A program made the position numbers and the translations under genes. Below are positions 56,950 through 64,000 of a DNA stretch of 64,000 bases, piece by piece. Every line of letters begins with the position of its first letter. The first letter of the stretch is position 1. This DNA is from Dryomyza anilis (taxonomy: Eukaryota > Arthropoda > Insecta > Diptera > Dryomyzidae): the NCBI GenBank assembly GCA_951804985.1, contig OX638132.1, positions 24,838,617 to 24,902,616 on the forward strand. The letters are read 5' to 3'. The notes beneath the pieces are model-generated. The model did not search any database. It was not told the origin of the DNA and worked only from the letters and a program-made list of their open reading frames with translations.

Positions 56950-57161
56950 TATGAGTACTCAAATGAAAGGAAATTGTCTTAAGAAGTTTTAAGTTTGGAA
57001 TTCCTAACCTCAATGACGTCTGGACCACTTAAAAATTATAATAGTTTATATATCACACATAACATTGTATATGTTCACAATTATAATATTTCTAAATTAC
57101 TTAATTACACTAACTTTAAAAAGGTCCGTACTTCCAAATGTTCCAATGGCCATATGAACAA

Positions 57162-58262
57162 CACAGAAAAAAAAATCAATATGATAATTTTATTCATAAA
57201 TATTATGAATTTTTTTATCAACTACCATCATCATATGGATGATTTCATTCTAAACTAATATGTTTTTTTTCAAAATAAATTAATTGATGAAATTCAAAAA
57301 TAAAATTTGTGTGAAAAAAACTTTCAAAAAAATTCACCGAAAGAAATATTTTTAGTAAAAAAAATAAAATTTTCGAAAAAAAAAGGTTTTTTGAAAAAAA
57401 AAATGTCCCAAAAAAATAATTAAAAAAAAACATTTTTTTATTACATTTTTAATTTTTTTTTTTAGCATATATTGTATGTCAAGCAAGCTTATATAAGAAA
57501 TAGCTGGACACATGCACGACTCGTGCAAAGATTTTTTGAATGTGGTTTCCCGTAGAATAATATCACCATTCAGTTCAGTTCTTCCCATTATAAATCTTCC
57601 CCGTAAAATTCTTCCCCGAACGCCTTCCCGTTCTTCCACGTAGAGTTTTTTCCAATAGAAGTTTTAGTGTAGTAAATTTTAGTGTAGTGAATTTTAGTGT
57701 GGTGAGTTTTAGTGTGATGATTTTTGGTGTGATTACTTTAGGTGTGGTGAATTTATGTGTGTTGAGTTTCATTGTGGTGAATTTCGGTGTGGTGAATTTA
57801 AAAAATGTGTGGTGTTTGGTATACCCAAGTGTAAAATATCTTGATTTTACTGTAATAACTGTCGACATACATCATCTTGAAAATTCACCTTCTAGGGGAG
57901 GTGCCACTCCCAGTGCTTCAATACCGCCTACATTCGGCGAAATCGTCTAGTATGGTTAAATATAACGCTGACCAAAATTTCCTTAAATTTGCTATCCCAA
58001 TTGCTGATATAACGTGTTTATAATTTTTGGGTTATATGGGAGGTGCCACGTCCAGTCCACCAATCTCACCGAGATATAGCCTATACTCTGCCCAGACCCA
58101 ACATACATATTTCACATACACTTCATCATATTGAAGAGTATTGATAATGGATTCATAACATTGATGTTTTGTAGTTATCAATATTATGAATTGTTCTTCA
58201 ATACAATTAATCATTGTTTGAAGAACGAAATTCATTAATATGATGATGATTTTTTTTCTGTG
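57162..58262 (+). mobile_element. Family E TIR element split by a Helitron fragment
   Basis: Left 'CACAGAAAAAAAAATCAATA' with 'TGATAATTTTATTCATAAAT'; right 'ACTTCATCATATTGAAGAGT', 'GAAGAACGAAATTCATTAAT' and 'TTTTTTTTCTGTG'. The middle is replaced by 57502-58100. The left part ends 'TATATAAGAAATA' as at 60.48 kb. Confidence 0.8.
57502..58100 (-). mobile_element. Helitron fragment inside family E
   Basis: 'AGCTGGACACATGCACGACT' is the reversed 3' terminus with the hairpin 'CACGACTCGTG' (changed here to 'GCACGACTCGTGC'), then 'CCCGTAGAAT', the 'GTGTGGTGAATTT' array (57665-57800), 'ACTGTAATAACTGTCGAC', 'GGGAGGTGCCAC' and 'ATATAGCCTAT'. The Helitron 5' end with 'TCTATATATAT' is missing. Confidence 0.75.
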
Positions 58263-58620
58263 TACCCTACTGGTTATATACTAGTTCCTTTGTTAGCTAT
58301 CTACTTCACCCACCCTACTCATTTTATTGCCACACACCGTTTTTTTATTATTTCCTCTATTATAGTCTCAAATTTCTCTTCATTACTCTTCGGCACTATT
58401 CGGTCCTTTTTTTTACTATAATTTTCTGCTATCATATCTCAAAATGATTGAACAATAAGTGGCACCCAAACAACAAAAAATCGAAACTGCGTAGTATTTA
58501 TGCATTATGTTGTAAAAATACATATATTATTTGTTAATTGAACGCTTTACTGTAATTATTGTGGTGTTGTTATTTTTTTAAACATTTCATCAGCAATTTT
58601 GTCGTGGTACAAAATATTAT
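58263..58620. other. AT-rich spacer
   Basis: Nothing recognised. Confidence 0.4.
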
Positions 58621-58621
58621 C

Positions 58622-59456
58622 AACACAGAAAACAAAATATATTACGACTACTAAATATAAAAATTATATTAATTTTATATTAGAATTAGAATTTTTAAAT
58701 ATTTTTTTGGTGTATTTGATATGTTTTGCTGAGACAACCACATATGACAGTTTCAACACTAAAATTATACTGTTTGTCATATTAGTTAACAATATTACTG
58801 TTGTTCTTACAAATATTTTTTTACCTATTATGTTTTTTGGAGCATATTTCTGATTTACACTTTTTACTTTTAGTTTAATAATCTTGAATTATGTTCAATT
58901 TAAATATTTTTTTTTTATAATTGATTGTTGTAATTAGAAATATTTAGTTGTTATTAAAAAATATTTGTTGTGGTAACAAAATATTTTGTTATTTTAACAA
59001 AATAATATGTTATTTTAATAAAATAATAATTAATTTTTGTGCGTTCTATTCTTTTTATAAAATGTTGTGTTCTTCTATAAAAATCTTCTGTTAGCATAAA
59101 GATCTGTTTCTTCATCAAAAATTAACAAAGATGTTTGTTTTTTAAAAGTATTATAGTTCTAGTTAACAATTTGTTTCTTAACAATTTGTTCTTTAATAAT
59201 ATTTTTCTTTCTTTTTTTTACTTTTGAAGACATTGCAAATATTAAACAAATAGTTTGTTATATAAAATAATATGTTTGTCATATTAACTAATGTTTTTGC
59301 TAAATTTGCAATCAATTTGTTATATCTATATAATTTCATTATTTTGTATTTTAGGTGTAAGAAAATTTAGTTTCAAAAACCAATTTAATGCATTGAGTTA
59401 CTACAAATAACTTAGCTTTTTCAAACCTCACACTAATTGACATTTTTTGCTGTGTT
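58622..59456. mobile_element. Possible MITE with AACACAG ends
   Basis: 'AACACAGAAAACAAAATATA' on the left and 'ACATTTTTTGCTGTGTT' on the right are short inverted matches. The interior has 'TTGTTATTTTAACAAAATAA' motifs (58960-59030) related to the minisatellite at 61.15 kb. Boundaries are tentative. Confidence 0.4.
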
Positions 59457-60207
59457 TTCAATTTCAACATCCCTATATTTCTGAATTATTACCAATTTGT
59501 TGTAGACTTTAATACTGCCAATAACACAGTAAATACTATATTGTGTCTCGTATTGTGGCTTTAACTCAATGCTGTTGGCCTCATCGTAAATAGAATAAAT
59601 CAAGTGAAAAAAAAAACAGAATGTCAGAGGAGAGAAAAACAACGTTGCAAAAACATTTATTTTATTTATTTTTTGTTTTTTTTTTTTTTTTTAATGTCAT
59701 TGACCACATTTTTCACTGTGAAATCTAGAGCATGTTCACACTTTTTGTTGCAGTTTTTTGTTACAGTTGTGGTTGTCTCAACTAATGGCTGATGTTGAGA
59801 CAATGTGACCACTAAAGCACTTGATGGGGCGAAAAGTTTTGCTTTTGATTTTTAATCGAATATAATAAACAACACTAACAGGTTTCATGAATATTATAAT
59901 TAATTTTTCATAAATTAAACATTTTGTTTTAAATCAACAGCATACAAAGACAGTAATTCGGATGACACAACTGAATGCTGTCAATAATGAAAATATGATT
60001 TTACATAATATTTGTTTATTAATATTAATAATATAAATTATATTAATTGTTTTAATTGATACTATTTATACCTAACTTTTCAATTGATTACTATTTATAT
60101 TCATAAACAGTTTAATGGAATTTTTGTTTAAGTAACCGAATTTTGTTATATTTATTAGTTACATCAAATAACTTACCTTAAATGTGGATTAACGAAATGT
60201 TTCGAAA
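59457..60207. other. AT-rich spacer
   Basis: Nothing recognised; T-run near 59660-59690. Confidence 0.4.
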
Positions 60208-60209
60208 TG

Positions 60210-60800
60210 CACAGAAAAAAATATTCTTCAATATGATGAATTTATTCATAAATATTATGAATTTAAAAATTTGTTCGAAAAAAAAAAATTTTTTTTTTGA
60301 AAAAAAAATTAGTTCGAAAAATTTTTTGTTTCGAAAAAACATTTTTGGCAAAATAAAAAAAATAAAAAATTTTCAAAAATATATTTTTTATAAATATAAC
60401 TTTTTATTAATAAAAAGTTACAATAAATATATTATAAAACATTTTACTAATTTATGCATTTCGAGCAAGCATTATATAAGAAATAACACACAAGAACTAC
60501 TTGAGAACTGAGAAGTACGGCAAACAATGAACGAAAAAGAAACATTTTGATAGAAATTTGGTTTAATGAACAGAGTTCTTCAATATGAAGAACTAATGTG
60601 TTGTATTTTATATATTCTTCACATACAGATCATCATATTGAAGAACACTTTTTCGACAGTTACCAAGCGTTCTTCATATTTATGATATCATTCATAACAT
60701 TGATGGCGTTAGTCATTAATATTATGAAAGGCTCTTCAATACAATGAATCATGGTTTGAAGAACGGAATTCATCAATATGATGTACATTTTTTTTCTGTG
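60210..60800 (+). mobile_element. Family E TIR element, internally shortened (591 bp)
   Basis: 'CACAGAAAAAAATATTCTTC' to 'GATGTACATTTTTTTTCTGT' closing with G. Interior 'TTCGAAAAAAAAAAATTTT' and 'CTACTTGAGAACTGAGAAG' match the 8.85-kb copy. Flanks are TG on both sides (60208-60209, 60801-60802). A plus-strand open frame at 60182-60511 is homopolymer-driven. Confidence 0.85.
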
Positions 60801-61151
60801 TGCGGTTGACAGAACAATTCAGCCATAATAAGAAATAAAATTCAGTTTGTGACAATGATAACTTTATTCTAGCTTCTAGCAACAAACTGCTTTAATTTCT
60901 TTTAGTCAAACGACGATTGCTGTGATTTTCAGCATAAATAAAACATTCAAATTTTAGTAAATTATTTAAAGCTAAATGGATTATATATTTTCAACCACTT
61001 AGGGCTTTGATAAAAATATGAATTTTTATATGCCATTTTTTAAAATCAAAATAAATGATATAATTCCATTCAACATTACACCAAAGTATTTTAAATTTAA
61101 AATTTTAAATTGTGTTTAAGCACAACTGTTTGTTGCATTATATTGTTTATA
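60801..61151. other. AT-rich spacer
   Basis: Nothing recognised. Confidence 0.4.
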
Positions 61152-61385
61152 ATTGTAATATTTTGTTATTTTAACAAAATGTACTGTAATTTTAACAAAA
61201 TATATTGTTATTTTAACAAAATGTCTGTTGTATTAATCAAATGTCTGTTATTTTAACAAAATGTACTGTTATTTTAACAAAATATACTGTTATTTTAACA
61301 AAATGTACTGTTATTTTAACAAAATATATAGTTATTTTAACAAATTGTCTGTTTTAATAAAATGTTCTGTTATATTTACAAAATA
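61152..61385 (+). repeat. 21-bp minisatellite with palindromic core, about 11 units
   Basis: Units of 'TGTTATTTTAACAAAATGTAC' with the near-palindrome 'GTTATTTTAAC' repeat through the interval with small variations. Related single motifs occur at 58.96-59.03 kb. Confidence 0.9.
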
Positions 61386-62905
61386 AAACGAAATTGTTTG
61401 TTATTCATTCAAATAATTTTGCACTTATTGCAATATTAATTATTACAATAACAAATTTCAATTAATCTAATATTTGTAGTATTAAGTAAAATATATTAAC
61501 AAATTTTTCATAATCATAAATTGTTTCTTATTAAAACAATGTTAATTTAACAAAATATTCGTTGTGTTTAATAAAAAGGTTTGTCAAATTAACAAAGATT
61601 TTTGTTAACTTTACAACAATTTTGTTATTTCAACAGAATTGCATTGTTTCGTGTTTTAAGTGTAACGTAATCAAATAGCAAATACAACAAAAAATTAGAC
61701 ACAACAAAAATTGTCACCTCGAAGCAATAACAACACTCACAACAACAACAACAATAGCAGCGTCAACAACATTTACGACAACTACAGCAACTAGAACAAT
61801 GAAACCTTCAAAAGTGGGTCGTCAGTTAAGTCGTCGATGTGAAGGCTTTTGTGACATATTTTCTAGCTGTTGTTGTTGTTGTTGCACATGAAAAAATGTT
61901 CATTGCTTTTTTTTAGACATTGTTGTTTGATTTTGAAAATATTTGTAGTTGCAGATGCAATTGACATTGTTGTTGCGTCTTTAAAAATACTTGTTGTTTT
62001 CCGCTTAAATGTTGCGTTGACACTGGCGCCAGCTGTTGTGCAACCACACATACAACAGCAACATTCAAGCAGCAACATAATTGGAGTGCAAGTCAAAAAA
62101 GCAGCAATAAGAAAATATGTTGCTGCGATGTAGCGAACAGCAACAGCATTGACACTGTCGCATTGACCGTGCTGCCCTCTGCATCCTGTTTTTCATAATC
62201 TTATGCGCATAATATATGTTTTTTTTTTGTAAATTGCATTTCAATGTTTTGCTGTTGTTTTTGCTGCTGCTGTCGTCAGTGGCACGCGTGACTAGCAGCA
62301 ACAACAGCCATGAAATGTAAAGTGCGTTGTTGTTAAAGCTGCTACACTGCGGGTGCTTCTGTTGTTGTCACTTGTTTTCTATAATAACAATAACAACAAA
62401 AACAGCAGCAACATAGTTTATGAGTTATTAAACATGATTGATGGCATTGCTTTGTCGTTGTTGTTGCTGCCGTAACAATGAATGTGTTATGCAAAAAAAA
62501 ATAAAATTGTAAGTCCAATAATAACAGCAACAACAATAAGTTATGTTAGCAATAACAACATTGCATATATTTTCAATGCGTTTTATAATAATGCCATCCA
62601 ATACCATTTTGTTATACACACAAAAAACAATTTCACCAACAACCAAGATTCATTAAATTTATGAATTCATTCATTGAACTAAAATCGTATTTTTCAATGT
62701 TTTACGTTTTCAATATATTTTTTTTAACACAAAGATTTGTCTCCATTTACACTTTTATGTATTTATAATTCTTATACGATTTATGATATTTAAATAAATA
62801 TGGTTTAATGAACAAAATTTATCATGATGTACACTTGTTCATTAATATGATATCTTTGCATAATTAGCAATTAAATATTATAAATCTTATAAGTATTACA
62901 ATTAT
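61386..62905. other. CAA/GTT-rich spacer
   Basis: CAACAA and GTTGTT runs at 61730-61800, 61868-61885, 62040-62080, 62250-62300 and 62380-62545, typical of fly intronic or regulatory DNA. Open frames on both strands are low complexity. Confidence 0.45.
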
Positions 62906-62906
62906 G

Positions 62907-64000
62907 ACAAATTACTACATATACATTTATTTTTACTACATTCTGTATTTATTTGAACGTCATGTAAACTACATATGCATTTGATTTAAATATATTTCGT
63001 ATTTATTTAAACGTAATGAAAAATGTAGAAAATTATTGCATAATACATTTTATGTATCATGTAGTACACGTATTTCAAAAATAAAAACTGCAAAAAACAA
63101 ACACATACTACATATTCAGCAGTATGTAGAAAACGATTTTATAATACATTGTGTAGTCAAATAAAAACAAATGTGTTTAAAATATAACAAAATGTTTTTT
63201 TCAAAACGAGATCATATATGTAGTATAATTTACTACAGTAATTTTTTCGGAGTACAAACTTCAAATAATTAAAAAATGCAGACAACAATAACAACAAATT
63301 TGCTGCAATATTTAGAAAACGAAATTTCAAATACATTGTGTAGCAAAATTAAGTCATGTAAATACAAATGCATTTAAAAATGAACAAAATGTAGTTAAAC
63401 TGTATATTTTAATTAAATACATAAATATAGCATATTGTACTACATTAATTTCATTGTTTTTACTACAATGCATTATTTAATTAAATTTTAGTTCTTGACA
63501 CGGACAAATTACTACATAAACATTTATTTTCACTACATTATGTATTTATTTAAACGTCAAGTAAACTACATATGCATTTGATTTAACTGCATTTCGTATT
63601 TATTTAAACGTAATGAGAAATGTAGAAAATAATTGCATAATCCATTTGATGTATCATGTAGTACACGCAGTTCAAAAATAAAAACTACAGAAAACAAACA
63701 TATACTACATAAGCAGCAATATGTTGAAAACAAATTTCTAATACATTGTGTAGTAAAATAAAATCAAATGTGTTTAATATATAACAAAATGTAGTAGACT
63801 ACATTTTTTCAAAACGAGGACACAAAAATGTAGTATAATTTACTACATTTATTTTTTCGATGTACAAACTTCAAGTAATTAAAAAATGCGTACAAGAAAA
63901 ACATTACCGTTTCTCTAATATTTAGAAAACGAAATTTCAAATACATTATGTAGAAAAATGAAGTCAAATAAATAGAAATGCATTTAAAAATGAAAAAAAT
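62907..64000. repeat. 597-bp tandem repeat, two units, second cut by window end
   Basis: Units start at 62907 and 63504 with 'ACAAATTACTACATA' and run in parallel: 'TTTAAACGTAATGA', 'ATGTATCATGTAGTACACG', 'AATACATTGTGTAGT', 'TGTAGTATAATTTACTACA', 'AATTAAAAAATGC'. Each unit contains related sub-blocks ('TTTAGAAAACGA', 'ATACATTGTGTAG') and many ACTACA/TGTAGT words. It is satellite-like or a tandemly arranged element; class unknown. Confidence 0.85.

Larger units (their letters stand above)
55600..57122 (+). mobile_element. Diverged family A repeat split by a Tc1/mariner element
   Basis: 55612-55903 has 'GCTTGATCAGAGTTAGCTCT', 'TGAGTCGATTTAGCGATGTC' and 'CGAAATTCGTTATACTGACC'; 56950-57122 resumes with 'TGAGTACTCAAATGAAAGGA', 'GACGTCTGGACCACTT' and 'TTAATTACACTAACTTTAAA'. 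In intact copies the matching blocks are contiguous ('TATGGGTATCAAATGAATGG'). It is an old copy by divergence. Confidence 0.75.

Noticed and set aside
61863..62664. Short frames on both strands with Leu/Cys or Asn/Thr runs
   Set aside because: They are translations of CAA/GTT-rich DNA.
1..64000. LTR retrotransposons or endogenous viral sequence
   Set aside because: No paired long terminal repeats, primer-binding site, protease, integrase or envelope-like reading frame was seen. All reverse transcriptase remains carry LINE motifs.

Overview
The window is strongly AT-rich eukaryotic nuclear DNA with no operon structure, no bacterial gene layout and no long open reading frame apart from transposon remains. 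The repeat content points to a higher dipteran, most likely a calyptrate (blow-fly-like) fly. Support comes from mini-me/DINE-like repeats with a (GTCY)n microsatellite and the 'TATACCCTACAC' head, Tc1/mariner elements with TA duplications, an RTE endonuclease fragment, jockey-type LINE debris, a Helitron, an hAT element, tRNA-derived SINEs and CAA/GTT-rich spacer typical of fly introns. I found no host protein-coding gene that I can support. The window reads as intron or intergenic DNA made of nested, mostly dead transposable elements.

Layout. 1-7.5 kb: a diverged mini-me-like copy, a reversed SINE, a Helitron fragment abutting a frameshifted LINE reverse transcriptase (3.3-4.85 kb), and a GC-richer RTE element that kept its endonuclease but lost its reverse transcriptase (5.7-7.0 kb), next to a TIR element called family E here. 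7.5-19 kb: CAA/GTT-rich spacer, a full-length family E element, two LINE C-terminal fragments, a tRNA-like sequence, a 180-bp tandem duplication, and several MITEs with TA duplications. 19.4-21.5 kb: two family B copies head to head, forming an 0.8-kb-armed inverted repeat. 22-32 kb: a MITE split by a SINE, a second MITE group, a mini-me-like copy, a nearly 0.5-kb palindrome (27.9-28.4 kb), an hAT element inserted in an old SINE (29.5-30.3 kb), and a complete non-autonomous Helitron (31.58-32.26 kb). 32-46 kb: a GC-rich islet at 33 kb, further MITEs, a minisatellite, another family B copy, and a long stretch at 44-45 kb that looks like a fly promoter/5' UTR without coding sequence. 46-58 kb: 190-bp tandem repeats, 'AAACATAATAT' repeats split by a mini-me-like copy, another reversed SINE, and a Tc1/mariner transposase pseudogene inserted in a mini-me-like copy. 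57-64 kb: family E copies, one carrying a Helitron fragment, a 21-bp palindromic minisatellite, CAA/GTT spacer, and a 597-bp tandem repeat that runs off the window.

The elements do not form a pathway. Their value is as a stratigraphy of insertions: hAT into SINE, SINE into MITE, MITE into tRNA-like DNA, mariner into mini-me-like repeat, Helitron into family E, each readable from interrupted host repeats and in four cases from exact target-site duplications. I saw nothing that I can defend as a new biological system. The least explained items are the 597-bp tandem array, the large palindrome, the paired 'S' repeat with coding-like substitutions, and the possible 5' UTR exon near 44.4-45 kb.
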